From Dorea_A sp016295505 (GTDB taxonomy: Bacteria > Bacillota > Clostridia > Lachnospirales > Lachnospiraceae), in NCBI RefSeq assembly GCF_039832105.1, contig NZ_JBDOHS010000024.1, forward strand, positions 1-26,983: 26,983 bases of DNA. The letters are read 5' to 3'. The translations under genes and the position numbers were made by a program. Of this stretch, positions 1-8,407 are shown one piece after another; the first letter of the stretch is position 1; each line of letters starts with the position of its first letter. The notes under the pieces were generated by a model that worked only from the letters and a program-made list of their open reading frames with translations, searched no databases and was not told the DNA's origin.

Positions 1-111
1 GGCACTAAAATTTCTTCTCTGTCTGGACATGATAATGAATCCTCTCTTTCATACTGATTTTAGTATATCAGATTCATTAAAATCTGTCCGAAAAAGTGTC
101 TTAATTTATGA
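1..111. other. Non-coding left edge upstream of a broken kinase gene
   Basis: No credible coding frame is seen here. The stretch is AT-rich and carries an inverted pair GATTTTA / TAAAATC around positions 55-92. A TGA at 109-111 closes the frame that continues into the histidine kinase homology just downstream, so the missing first part of that kinase is not present in this frame. The sequence could be the end of an insertion element or a deletion scar, but I cannot identify one. Confidence 0.3.
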
Positions 112-624
112 GACCATTATAACCTGGTGTATCTGTCCCGGATGGAAGAAACCGATCACTCCATGCAGATGATCGAATTTCCATTTTCGGATATTGTCAG
201 CGAAACGGCGGCATCTTTCCAGGCACTGGCACAGACGCAGGGGAAAACATTTCGGTGCAGCGTGCAGCCAATGCTGTCTCTGAAGGGCAATGAAAAGGCA
301 ATTGCCCAGCTGGTCAGTATATTGTTGGATAATGCGCTGAAATATTCTCCGGATCATGGCATTGTGTCACTGACATTGGAAAAGAAAAACAGAACGTTAC
401 AGTTATCTGTATATAATACGACGGAGGGAACTATTTCGAAGGATGAACTTTCTAAGTTATTTGAAAGATTTTTCCGAAGGGATTCTTCACATAATTCGCA
501 GACCGGAGGTTATGGGATCGGTCTGTCTGTGGCAAAAGCCATTGTGACAGCACATAATGGCAGGATTCAGGCAAAAACTGAAGATGGACATTCGTTGATG
601 GTTACGGTAAAATTTATGTTGTAA
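112..624 (+). pseudogene. 5'-truncated sensor histidine kinase (ATPase half only)
   Basis: Only the C-terminal half of a membrane histidine kinase remains. The readable frame begins after a TGA at 109-111 with residues resembling the end of a dimerisation helix (LVYLSRMEE). The catalytic ATPase domain follows, with an N box (LLDNALKYS), an F box (FERFFRRDSS) and a G2 box (GGYGIGLSVAK). The transmembrane part, HAMP region and phospho-accepting histidine are absent. A GTG at 127 could start translation, but no good ribosome binding site precedes it. A usual family member is 350-450 residues, while 165 or so are left here. With no histidine it cannot signal as a normal kinase, so I call it a gene remnant. 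No partner response regulator lies on this strand. Confidence 0.75.
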
Positions 625-679
625 AGATGATAAGATAAACACGACATATATTCTGTTTTTTTAAGTGAAAATCTTACAA

Positions 680-716
680 ATGTAATATTTCGGGACGAAA
701 AAAGGAGGAAACAGTT
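680..716 (+). promoter_or_regulatory. RBS and short inverted repeat before the DUF6070-like gene
   Basis: AAAGGAGG at 701-708 lies eight bases before the ATG at 717 and clearly sets that start. Just upstream, TTACA-AA-TGTAA forms a small palindrome. A weak -35/-10 pair (TTTAAG, 17 bases, TAATAT) overlaps it, so local transcription is possible but not certain. Confidence 0.4.
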
Positions 717-1371
717 ATGTGGGTACAAAGGATCGTCAGGCGTTGGCGGAATGGTTCAAAACGCAACAGGATAAGTTATCGGGGAATTGTTGGAGGGATT
801 CTTCCGGCAATTCTGCTGGTGATATTTCTGCTGTCTGCCATTTCAGATTCTTCAGAAAACCGTTGCCGTGAAGAGAATGAAAAGAATGATACAAAAGGAT
901 ATGATCTTCCGGTGGACGAGCGTGAAAGAGAGGAAGCATGGGACGACTGTATCCGGATGATGCATCAGTATTTGCCGGGAGGCAATGGATCCGGTATGAG
1001 TTATTCAAAAGAGGATATGCGGAAGATGCAGAAGAAAGCTGCAAGGGCCGGCTTTCCGGTGACAACGTCGATACCTTATTCGAATATGGAAAATTATGAA
1101 AGTGCAGAACAGTTTCTTTTGGACTGTATGGATGGAAAAAAAGGAAATATCGTTATCTATGAGATTGATCCGGATGGCGGGATTGTAAGAAATAAGTATG
1201 TCTTTGCCGGAAGTGACCAGGGTCAGAGAAAATGCGGATGGAACCATGACATTAACAGTAGATGCAGTGTGTGATATGGTGGTATGTGAGGATGCCATGA
1301 TTTCCTCAGAGCTTACGGTCAGGTTTTCAGAAGACGGAAGTTTCCGGTATCTCGGGAACCGGGTCAGATGA
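717..1371 (+). pseudogene. DUF6070-like membrane-anchored protein, internally deleted and frameshifted
   Basis: The first frame (717-1274) gives an N-terminal membrane segment (about residues 24-43), a polar linker, and a domain with YSNMENYESAEQFLLDC and IVIYEIDPDGGIVRNKYVF. After roughly 1210 the likeness continues in the +1 frame to a TGA at 1369-1371, reading EVTRVRENADGTMTLTVDA and ending RFSEDGSFRYLGNRVR. From memory, DUF6070 proteins of Lachnospiraceae carry both pieces, but separated by some 150-200 residues. The gene thus appears to have lost its middle, with the frame breaking at the join. Function of the family is unknown; members often sit beside two-component genes, as here. It converges on the next kinase with an 8-base overlap of the ends. 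A single-base sequencing error alone would not explain the missing middle. Confidence 0.6.
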
Positions 1372-2581
1372 TATTCTTTTGCAGACACTGCAATCGAACA
1401 TGGAAGGTATTCACACCTTCCCGGCTTTTGGCCCATATCTTTCCACGATGTTCTTCTACGATGCTTTTTGCGATGGACAATCCCAGCCCGTAATTGCCGC
1501 TTCGCTTCCTGCTTTGATCTGTACGATAAAAACGTTTGAAGATATTTTTTAATTCTTCTTCAGGCAGAGAATCACCATGGCTTCTGACGGACAGCGTGCA
1601 GTACATTTTCTGACGCTTTAAGGTTACGGTAACTTCGGACGAAACGTTGGAATAGTGCATTGCATTGTCCAGAAGAATATCCAGCACCTGTTTCAGATGA
1701 CCTTCGCTTCCATGTACCTGAATTCCGGGTTCAATCTCTGTATGCAGTGTAAGTTTGTTTTCAAAATAAAGCGGCTCAAAAGGATAGAGTGCATTTTCTG
1801 TCATAAGGCTCAGATCCAGATTGCACATGATTGTTTTCAGAGAGCCGTTGTCAATTCTGGACAGCTCCAGCAGCCCTTCCACGAGTTCCTGCATCTGTTT
1901 GGCCATAATCAGGATATGATCTGTAAAATGTTTCTGTTGTTCTGAGTCGTAGACGGGAGCCTTTAAAAGTTCTGCATTGGTAAGTATGACGGTCAGAGGT
2001 GTTTTCAACTCATGGGATGCATCTGCAATAAACTGTTTTTGCTGTGTCCATGCCCGGTCAACAGGACGTACCGCCCAGTTGGCAAAGAAGATACTGATTC
2101 CCAGAAACACGAAGAAACTGATCGTTCCGATCAATATACAGTTGCGTGTCAGATGTTCCATGGTTGAGATCTCGGTTGAGATATCCATAAAGATAAGAAA
2201 ATGAGAGGTTGGCGTGGATACCTGCATGTAACACAGATGATAGTCCTGCAAAATGCCTGTTTTTTCAGGCAGAGCATAAGAGGCGTCTATGAGATCCTCG
2301 AAATAAGCTCTGTCAGTCAGCATCGAATAACTGCTTCCGGTTTCCAGTATATTGTGCTGATTGTCCAGTTTTAATGTGAAATAAGGAAGCCGGATGGCGG
2401 AGCTGTCGCCTGGCTTGGTCAGAGATAACGGATCACTGGCAATCTCCTGCATCATCTGAAGATTGTTCTGTTCCAGATTCTTCTGGGTGATATGGATGAT
2501 AGTATAGAAGATAAAGATCAGCATAATTGTAATGATCGTCATGTTGATGCAGACAAATTTAATACGTAACTTTTTCAGCAT
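1364..2581 (-). CDS. Sensor histidine kinase (partner of the OmpR-type regulator)
   Basis: A 405-residue membrane kinase that should autophosphorylate and pass phosphate to the regulator encoded immediately upstream. Membrane segments lie at about residues 10-30 and 147-170, bracketing a roughly 115-residue outside sensor region. The H box is DASHELKTPLT with His190, followed by an N box (LLDNAMHYS), an F box (FKRFYRTDQS) and a G2 box (NYGLGLSIAK). The usual DxGxG (G1) motif is not recognisable: the equivalent stretch reads VRSHGDSLP, which is also seen in some Firmicute kinases of this type. Its ATG overlaps the stop of the regulator gene by seven bases, with GGAGG upstream, so the two are translationally coupled. 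The stimulus is unknown. Confidence 0.9.
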   Translation of the reverse strand: MLKKLRIKFVCINMTIITIMLIFIFYTIIHITQKNLEQNNLQMMQEIASDPLSLTKPGDSSAIRLPYFTLKLDNQHNILETGSSYSMLTDRAYFEDLIDASYALPEKTGILQDYHLCYMQVSTPTSHFLIFMDISTEISTMEHLTRNCILIGTISFFVFLGISIFFANWAVRPVDRAWTQQKQFIADASHELKTPLTVILTNAELLKAPVYDSEQQKHFTDHILIMAKQMQELVEGLLELSRIDNGSLKTIMCNLDLSLMTENALYPFEPLYFENKLTLHTEIEPGIQVHGSEGHLKQVLDILLDNAMHYSNVSSEVTVTLKRQKMYCTLSVRSHGDSLPEEELKNIFKRFYRTDQSRKRSGNYGLGLSIAKSIVEEHRGKIWAKSREGVNTFHVRLQCLQKNII

Positions 2582-3252
2582 ATTTCTTGAACCTCCAGAT
2601 GATACCCCAGTCTTCGAATTGCAACAATCTTTATATTTGAGCCGATTCCGGTCAGTTTTTTTCTGAGAAATCCCACATATACTTCCACATGATTTTCGAT
2701 AGCATTGGAATCATAACCCCATACATGAGCAAGAATCATTTCCTTGGACAGATTGTGCTCCGGGTTCTGCATAAGCAGACGCATAACGTCAAATTCTCTG
2801 GCAGAAAGGCGGATACTGTTTTTGCCACAGAATAAAGTGCCGGAAAACAGATCGAGAGAAGTGTTTCCGCAGATCAGCTCGTTGATCTGTGGTCCCTGGC
2901 GCCGCAGGAGCGCGTTGATACAGGCGAAAAGCTCTCTGGAGTCAAATGGTTTGGTAAGATAATAATCTGCTCCGGAATTCAGCCCTTCCACGCGGTCTTC
3001 CAGTGCAGACTTTGCGGTAAGCATCAGAATGGGAATTCCGGATTTTTCATTTCGGATCTTTCGTGCAATCTGATAACCGTTCAGACAGGGAAGCATCACA
3101 TCAAGAATCAGGAGATCGTAAACTCCCAGAGAGGCATATTCCTGTCCTGTGATTCCGTCAAATGCAGTATCAACCTCAAAACCTTTGGACACCAGTAAGG
3201 TCTTTATTGATTCGGCCAGCATTTTCTCGTCTTCTATGATCAATATTTTCAT
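2575..3252 (-). CDS. OmpR/PhoB-family response regulator
   Basis: A two-domain DNA-binding regulator of 225 residues. The receiver domain shows the acidic pair E7-D8, the phospho-acceptor D51 (LLILDVMLP), a conserved Thr in MLTAKSA, and Lys in YYLTKPFD. The C-terminal winged helix carries LSAREFDVMRLL and HVEVYVGFLRKKL, ending RRLGYHLE. I chose the ATG at 3252 rather than the in-frame ATG at 3264, because GGAGG lies at the ideal distance before 3252 and covers the upstream ATG. It is the first gene of a two-gene minus-strand operon with the kinase. A tandem repeat upstream suggests autoregulation. Divergent placement to the ABC operon makes that operon the obvious candidate target, though this is inference. 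Confidence 0.93.
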   Translation of the reverse strand: MKILIIEDEKMLAESIKTLLVSKGFEVDTAFDGITGQEYASLGVYDLLILDVMLPCLNGYQIARKIRNEKSGIPILMLTAKSALEDRVEGLNSGADYYLTKPFDSRELFACINALLRRQGPQINELICGNTSLDLFSGTLFCGKNSIRLSAREFDVMRLLMQNPEHNLSKEMILAHVWGYDSNAIENHVEVYVGFLRKKLTGIGSNIKIVAIRRLGYHLEVQEIC

Positions 3253-3283
3253 AAGAACCTCCATCTATATTACTTTTAAATTC

Positions 3284-3314
3284 AGTATAAAGAATGAACC
3301 TGAAATGAACCTGA
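3284..3314 (-). promoter_or_regulatory. Predicted promoter of the regulator gene with tandem 11-bp operator
   Basis: On the plus strand the 11-mer AATGAACCTGA occurs twice without a gap (3293-3303 and 3304-3314). On the minus strand this is TCAGGTTCATT twice, followed three bases later by TATACT (3289-3284), a good -10 box. The repeats therefore cover the place of the -35 box. Two direct half-sites one helical turn apart are the classical footprint of OmpR-family dimers, so autoactivation by the adjacent regulator is the simplest reading. Binding has not been shown. Confidence 0.6.
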
Positions 3315-3479
3315 AAATATCGGCTATGTGACCATTTATTCATTCATTGTAAAGGAAATGGAGAAGGTGTGTGTGATATTTCTGTGAATTCGAAGTTCTT
3401 AGAGGACTTTTTTCAGTATGGTTTCAGCGTTTGTCATTACAATGGTTGCGAAGATAAAGTCTGAACGAGGAGGTTTACT

Positions 3480-4430
3480 ATGATAACAGTGGAATATTTG
3501 ACAAAATGTTATGATGATTTTAAAGCTGTGAGCGATCTGTCCTTTGAGATAGACGAAGGTCATGTATATGGTTTTTTAAGTCCGAACGGTGTAGGAAAAT
3601 CAACTACCATGAATATCATGACGGGATGTCTGTCCGCAACGGAGGGACATGTAAGGATTGATGGCCATGATATCTTTGAGGAGGCGGATCAGGCGAAAAG
3701 GCTGATCGGATATCTTCCGGAGCAGCCGTCTCTCTATATGAACGAGACGCCGGTAGAGTATCTGAGATTTGTGGGAAATGCCAAAGGGATGAAAGGACAG
3801 GAACTGGAGGAACAGATTCGGGAAGTCATTGAGCAGACCAGGATTGATGATGTGAAAAATCGTCTGATTTCAAAGCTTTCGAAAGGCTACAGACAGAGAG
3901 TCGGTATTGCACAGGCATTGCTGGGTAATCCCAGGGTGATTATTCTGGATGAGCCTACGGTTGGTCTGGATCCGATTCAGATTATTGAGATCCGGGATCT
4001 GATCCGGCAGCTGGGACAGACGCATACGGTGATCTTAAGTTCTCATATACTTTCTGAGGTACAGGCAATCTGCGACAGGATCCTGATTATTGCAAAAGGA
4101 AAGCTGGTTGCATTTGATGAACCGAAGAACCTGGAAAAGTTAATGATGGCATCGAATGAAATCGTGATGAAAACAGAAGCAGATGAAGAAGAGACTGCAA
4201 GGATACTGGAATGTCTGGAAGATGTTACGGGATGGGAGACAGAGAAAGAAGAGAATGGACTTCTGACAGTCTATCTGAAAGTGGAGTGTGAGGATTCCTG
4301 TGATCTGTGCAGGCAGCTCTTTTTTGCGTTTGCGGCAAAAAACAGGGCAATTGTGGAAATTGTGGCAAAAAAGGCGAGCCTGGAAGACGTATTCATCGAG
4401 TTGACAGAAAGTGAGGTGGAAGGCAGATGA
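3480..4430 (+). CDS. ABC transporter ATP-binding protein, GldA-like
   Basis: A 316-residue ABC ATPase that should power the membrane protein encoded next. It shows the signature LSKGYRQRVG, Walker B VIILDEPTVGLD and the switch histidine in LSSHILSEV. The Walker A region reads LSPNGVGKST, so the first glycine of the usual GPNGAGKST is Ser34 and the alanine is valine; the key GKST is kept. The C-terminal about 90 residues form the accessory domain usual for ABC-2 ATPases. GAGGAGG precedes the ATG by seven bases. The stop overlaps the permease start (ATGA). The family is named after gliding genes of Bacteroidetes, but in Firmicutes there is no gliding; substrate unknown. First gene of a four-gene operon. 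Confidence 0.88.
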   Translation: MITVEYLTKCYDDFKAVSDLSFEIDEGHVYGFLSPNGVGKSTTMNIMTGCLSATEGHVRIDGHDIFEEADQAKRLIGYLPEQPSLYMNETPVEYLRFVGNAKGMKGQELEEQIREVIEQTRIDDVKNRLISKLSKGYRQRVGIAQALLGNPRVIILDEPTVGLDPIQIIEIRDLIRQLGQTHTVILSSHILSEVQAICDRILIIAKGKLVAFDEPKNLEKLMMASNEIVMKTEADEEETARILECLEDVTGWETEKEENGLLTVYLKVECEDSCDLCRQLFFAFAAKNRAIVEIVAKKASLEDVFIELTESEVEGR

Positions 4431-5290
4431 TCGCTGTATGGAAACATGAATTGTCGATTTATTTTCGCTCCCTGACGGCTTATGTGTTTGGCGCATTTTT
4501 ACTGGTGTTTGTGGGAATCGGAGCAATGTTCTATAACATCCAGAAAGCAGTTTCCAATTTCGAGTATGTACTGAGCTTTGTCAGTCTGGCTTTTGTGGTG
4601 ATCGTACCGATTCTGACGATGCGGGTGATCGCAGAGGAACGAAAGCAGAAGACAGATCAGCTTCTGTATTCGCTCCCGATTACGACTTTTCAGGTGGTAA
4701 TCGGCAAATTCCTGGCACTTCTGGTCGTATATCTGATTCCGCTGTGTATGATATCGGTGTATCCGCTGGTATTTGCACAATATGGAGAAGTGTATCTTCC
4801 GACTTCTTACGGATCGATTTTTGCATTTTTTGTGATGGGAGCAGCATTGCTTGCAGTCGGAACATTTATCTCATCACTGACGGAAAATCAGGGATTTGCA
4901 GCCGGCGTAGGAGTAGCTGCAATTTTGCTGAATTATTATAGTGTGACACTGGCCGAGCACATTTCTTCTACTGCCCTTGGCTCAGTGTTTGCATTGTGGG
5001 TGCTCTTTATCATACTCGGACTGGTGATTCATCATCTGACCCGCAATGAGAATCTGGCGTATATTGTCAGTCTTGGATTGATGGCGGGGACCTGTATTGT
5101 CTATTTTGTAGATAAAACCAGACTGGAAGGTCTGTTGCCGGATATTATGACAAAATTATCTCTGTTTGAGAGATTTAATACATTTGTAAACGGTGTATTT
5201 GATCTTTCTGCAATCTTTTATTATCTGACAGTGATTGTTTTCTTCCTGTTCCTGACCGTACAGTCACTTGAGAAGAGGAGGTACAATTAA
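4427..5290 (+). CDS. ABC-2 type permease, GldF-like
   Basis: A 287-residue integral membrane protein with about six hydrophobic segments. It opens with IAVWKHELSIYFRSLTAYVFG, the amphipathic start typical of ABC-2 permeases. The motif MRVIAEERKQKTDQLLYSLPIT is the coupling region shared by GldF and NosY-like permeases. It overlaps the ATPase by four bases (ATGA), and its stop codon shares a base with the next start at 5290, so expression is tightly coupled. Substrate is not known. The absence of a large outside domain fits the GldF role, where the auxiliary protein GldG supplies the exported part. Confidence 0.85.
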   Translation: MIAVWKHELSIYFRSLTAYVFGAFLLVFVGIGAMFYNIQKAVSNFEYVLSFVSLAFVVIVPILTMRVIAEERKQKTDQLLYSLPITTFQVVIGKFLALLVVYLIPLCMISVYPLVFAQYGEVYLPTSYGSIFAFFVMGAALLAVGTFISSLTENQGFAAGVGVAAILLNYYSVTLAEHISSTALGSVFALWVLFIILGLVIHHLTRNENLAYIVSLGLMAGTCIVYFVDKTRLEGLLPDIMTKLSLFERFNTFVNGVFDLSAIFYYLTVIVFFLFLTVQSLEKRRYN

Positions 5291-6759
5291 TGAAAATAAT
5301 AGAATTATTTTACAGAAAAAAGAGCAGAGAAGGGAAATCAGACCATACAATACAGAATCGGATTGCATTTCAGGGTGGTTCTTACTCCCTTATAATAACT
5401 TTCATTGTACTTGCCATTCTGATTGCGCTTAATATTCTGGTATCATCGATCCCATCTGCGTATACCAGATACGATATCAGTTCTGCAAAGCTGTATTCTA
5501 TCACGAGCAATACCAAGGTTGTGGTAAATGCATTGGAGAAAGATGTTACCATCTACTGGATCGTACAGTCCGGAGAAGAAGACGATGTGATAGAAAATCT
5601 GCTGAGTAAATATGAGAGTCTGTCAGAACATGTGGAGGTGGTTAAGAAGAATCCGGATATCTATCCGACATTTGCGGAACAATATACATCCGAGGAAGTG
5701 GCAAACAATAGTCTGATTGTCGAGTGTGATGAAAAGAGCAGATATATTTCCTATGATGATATCTATATCTCAGAAGCCAATATGGCGACGTATTCTTATG
5801 ACAATTCTTTTGATGGAGAGGGAGCGATCACCTCAGCAATTGATTACGTAGTCAGTGAGGAACAGCCACAGCTGTATGTACTGGAAGGACACGGAGAGGC
5901 AGAACTTCCGGAGGCTTTTCGTGAACAGATTGAAAAGGAGAATATTGAGTTAAATACATTTTCACTTCTGAATGAAGATTCGGTTCCGGAAGAAGCTGAC
6001 TGTATTCTGATCTATGCGCCGTCCAGTGACATATCGGAAGAAGAAAAAAATCTGCTTTCCGATTATACAGAAAACGGAGGTAAACTGATGGTTCTTGCCG
6101 GACCGACGCAGGATGGTACATTGACGAATCTTTACAGTCTGCTGTCCGATTATGGAATAGAGGCAGAGGAAGGGATCGTTGTGGAATCTGACAGAGAACA
6201 CTATGCATTTCAGGCGCCGTATATCCTCCTTCCGGATATCTCGGGCAGTGAGATCACAGATCCGCTCCTGGAAGAAAATTATTATGTGATCATGCCGATT
6301 GCACAGGGTATGACAGTAAAAAGTTCAGGAAAAGGAACGGTTACAGAGCTTCTTACAACTTCCGATTCTTCCTTCAGCAAGATTGACGGTTATGATCTGA
6401 CTTCCTATGAAAAGGAAGATGGAGATATCGACGGGCCTTTTACGCTTGCAGTATCGATTGCGTGCGAGAATGACGGACAGATTATATGGTTTGCATCATC
6501 GGAATTTCTGAATGATACGTATAATTCTTATTCCTCCGGGGCCAATCTGGATCTGGGAATGAATGCACTGTCATCTATGTTCGGAGAGAATGAAGCTGTG
6601 TCAATCCGAAGTAAATCCCTGAATTATAATTATCTTACGATCAGTGATTCCACATCAGCTATTCTGAAAACAGTGATGATCGGCATCTTCCCGCTTGTAT
6701 ATCTTGGAATCGGCATTGGTGTAATTCTAAGAAGGAGGAAACAACATGAATCGGTCTAA
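5290..6759 (+). CDS. GldG-like ABC auxiliary protein
   Basis: A 489-residue protein with one N-terminal membrane segment (about residues 33-54), a long outside region and a C-terminal membrane segment (about 460-482) followed by a basic tail RRRKQ. The outside part has the fold cues of the ABC_transp_aux/GldG family: SAKLYSITSNTKVVVNAL near the start, a disordered acidic middle, and YVLEGHGEAELP then GGKLMVLAGP in the centre. It presumably sits outside the membrane with the permease. The start shares its first base with the preceding stop, and GAGGAGG lies just before it. The end overlaps the next gene by 14 bases. Its precise role is unknown in any Firmicute to my knowledge. Confidence 0.82.
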   Translation: MKIIELFYRKKSREGKSDHTIQNRIAFQGGSYSLIITFIVLAILIALNILVSSIPSAYTRYDISSAKLYSITSNTKVVVNALEKDVTIYWIVQSGEEDDVIENLLSKYESLSEHVEVVKKNPDIYPTFAEQYTSEEVANNSLIVECDEKSRYISYDDIYISEANMATYSYDNSFDGEGAITSAIDYVVSEEQPQLYVLEGHGEAELPEAFREQIEKENIELNTFSLLNEDSVPEEADCILIYAPSSDISEEEKNLLSDYTENGGKLMVLAGPTQDGTLTNLYSLLSDYGIEAEEGIVVESDREHYAFQAPYILLPDISGSEITDPLLEENYYVIMPIAQGMTVKSSGKGTVTELLTTSDSSFSKIDGYDLTSYEKEDGDIDGPFTLAVSIACENDGQIIWFASSEFLNDTYNSYSSGANLDLGMNALSSMFGENEAVSIRSKSLNYNYLTISDSTSAILKTVMIGIFPLVYLGIGIGVILRRRKQHESV

Positions 6760-8176
6760 AAGGTTATATCTGTTGCTGGGTATTCTGGCTGTTGTATGTG
6801 CAGTGACGTTCATTGTATGCAGGTATGAAGAGAAAAAAGAGCAGATCAAGAACAGTGACGAAGTGCTTCTTAAGATTGAGGCGGAAAATGTTACTTCGCT
6901 TTCCTGGGAAAATGAAACAGAGTCCCTTTCATTCCATAAAGAGGAAAGCTGGATCTATGATAAAGATGAAGCATTTCCGGTCAGTGAGGATAAAGTCAAT
7001 GAACTTCTGGAATTGTTCCGTGAATTCGGCGTTTCTTTCGTGATAGAAGAAGTTGAGGATTATGGGCAATATGGTCTGGATGATCCAATATGTACGATCA
7101 ATATTGAAACAGAGGATAAGAAGTATGAGATTAAACTTGGGGATTACAGTAAAATGGATTCCGAAAGGTATGTATCCATCGGTGACGGTAATGTCTATCT
7201 TGTGAAAAACGATCCGCTGGAATCTTACGAGGCAGGATTAAGTGATATGATTGCTCATGATGACATGCCTGAATTTGCAGAGGCAGAGATTCATAGTATA
7301 CAGTTTGCCGGTTCCTCAAATTACCAGATAGATTATGAAGAAGAAAGTAAAGATACGTATTGTGAAGAGGATGTCTATTTTACAGAACGGGATGGGAAGA
7401 ACTGTCCGTTAGATTCTGAAAGGGTGGATGATTATCTGAGTATGATCAGCAATCTGGATCCGACAGAGTATGTCACTTATGATGCTTCGGAGGAAGAGAT
7501 TGAGTCATACGGGCTGGATGATCCTGAACTGACGGTAACGGTTCAATATACTCCGGAGGATGACGAGGATATCGAAGAAAAGGAGAATAAAAAGCAGACA
7601 TTTGTTATCAATGTTTCCCGTGATCCGGAAGAAGCAGATAAGGAGACAAAAGAAGAGCAGAAAGAAGATGACGAAGAGGAAGAAGAAGAGATTACAGCAT
7701 ATGCAAGAGTCGGAGAATCATCCATTATCTATCAGATTACCGGAGAGCAATATCAGGAGCTGATGAAGGCATCTTATGATGATCTTCGGCATCAGGAAGT
7801 TCTTTCTGCTGACTTTGCAGATATTACACAGATCGATATCTCCCTGGAAGGCGAGGATTACACCATTACCTGTGAGGGAAAAGGAGATGACAGAATCTAT
7901 TATTACGGAGAAGAGGAACTGGAGATTGATGATCTGAAAAGTGCATTGATGGCACTTACAGCTGACAGTTTTACCGAAGAAGAGCCGAAAGGAAAGGAAG
8001 AAATCAGCCTGACGGTGCATTTGGACAATGAAAATTATCCGGAGGTTACCGTAAAGCTGTGTCGGTATGACGGAAGCTACTTCCTGGCAGTTGTGGATGG
8101 AGAGCCGGTATCATTGGTAAAAAGAGATCAGGTAATTGATCTGGTAGAAGCAGTAAATGCAATTGTATTAAATTAG
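6746..8176 (+). CDS. DUF4340 domain protein, last gene of the Gld-like ABC operon
   Basis: A 476-residue protein with an N-terminal membrane anchor (residues 6-25) and a large acidic outside region. Two similar units are visible, each with a YGLDDP motif followed by a beta-rich stretch (about residues 112-145 and 255-275); this is the hallmark of DUF4340, which commonly follows GldG in bacterial operons. Between about residues 270 and 318 there is a very acidic, low-complexity insert with a run of seven Glu, not expected in the core fold. AAGGAGGAAA precedes the ATG, which overlaps the GldG-like gene. The function is unknown; conserved linkage suggests it forms an envelope complex with the ABC proteins. 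Confidence 0.8.
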   Translation: MNRSKRLYLLLGILAVVCAVTFIVCRYEEKKEQIKNSDEVLLKIEAENVTSLSWENETESLSFHKEESWIYDKDEAFPVSEDKVNELLELFREFGVSFVIEEVEDYGQYGLDDPICTINIETEDKKYEIKLGDYSKMDSERYVSIGDGNVYLVKNDPLESYEAGLSDMIAHDDMPEFAEAEIHSIQFAGSSNYQIDYEEESKDTYCEEDVYFTERDGKNCPLDSERVDDYLSMISNLDPTEYVTYDASEEEIESYGLDDPELTVTVQYTPEDDEDIEEKENKKQTFVINVSRDPEEADKETKEEQKEDDEEEEEEITAYARVGESSIIYQITGEQYQELMKASYDDLRHQEVLSADFADITQIDISLEGEDYTITCEGKGDDRIYYYGEEELEIDDLKSALMALTADSFTEEEPKGKEEISLTVHLDNENYPEVTVKLCRYDGSYFLAVVDGEPVSLVKRDQVIDLVEAVNAIVLN

Positions 8177-8272
8177 ATACAGACCAGCCTGGGAGAAAGA
8201 GTTGGCAATATTAGATATCATGTTAAGGAAACAGAAAAGGGTTTCGTAAAATAAACAGTATATAGCAGAGAA

Positions 8273-8319
8273 ACGATGGAATTGATCGCTGATGGAACGA
8301 CAGCTTTTAATTCCATTGT
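8273..8319 (+). terminator. Hairpin after the Gld-like operon
   Basis: ATGGAATT (8276-8283) pairs with AATTCCAT (8309-8316), and flanking bases extend the stem to about 11 pairs. An inner GCTG/CAGC pair (8287-8290/8301-8304) lies in the loop. The tail TTGTTGCTTTT is only partly T-rich. It lies directly before the next promoter, so it may be a weak terminator or a regulatory structure. Confidence 0.45.
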
Positions 8320-8323
8320 TGCT

Positions 8324-8351
8324 TTTACAGTATTAAAAAATAGTGTATAAT
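8324..8351 (+). promoter_or_regulatory. Predicted sigma-A promoter of the sugar-sensing operon
   Basis: TTTACA at 8324-8329 and a perfect TATAAT at 8346-8351 are separated by 16 bases. Transcription would begin near 8358 and give a leader of about 50 bases before the ATG at 8408. No other good promoter is seen between the Gld-like operon and this gene. Confidence 0.6.
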
Positions 8352-8407
8352 AGAAAAAACGTGTTTTGAGAGAAAATACAGAAGAAATAAAAGAGGTATA
8401 TTACAGA

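Noticed and set aside
3347..3400. A defined promoter for the GldA-like operon
   Set aside because: TTGTAA and TGATAT are present, but the spacing of about 21 bases is too long for a confident sigma-A promoter.
4744..4941. 65-codon plus-strand frame inside the permease gene
   Set aside because: A shadow of the permease in another frame; no start signal and no motif.
7543..7725. Antisense frame rich in Ser over the DUF4340 gene
   Set aside because: It is just the complement of the GAA/GAG-rich acidic insert.
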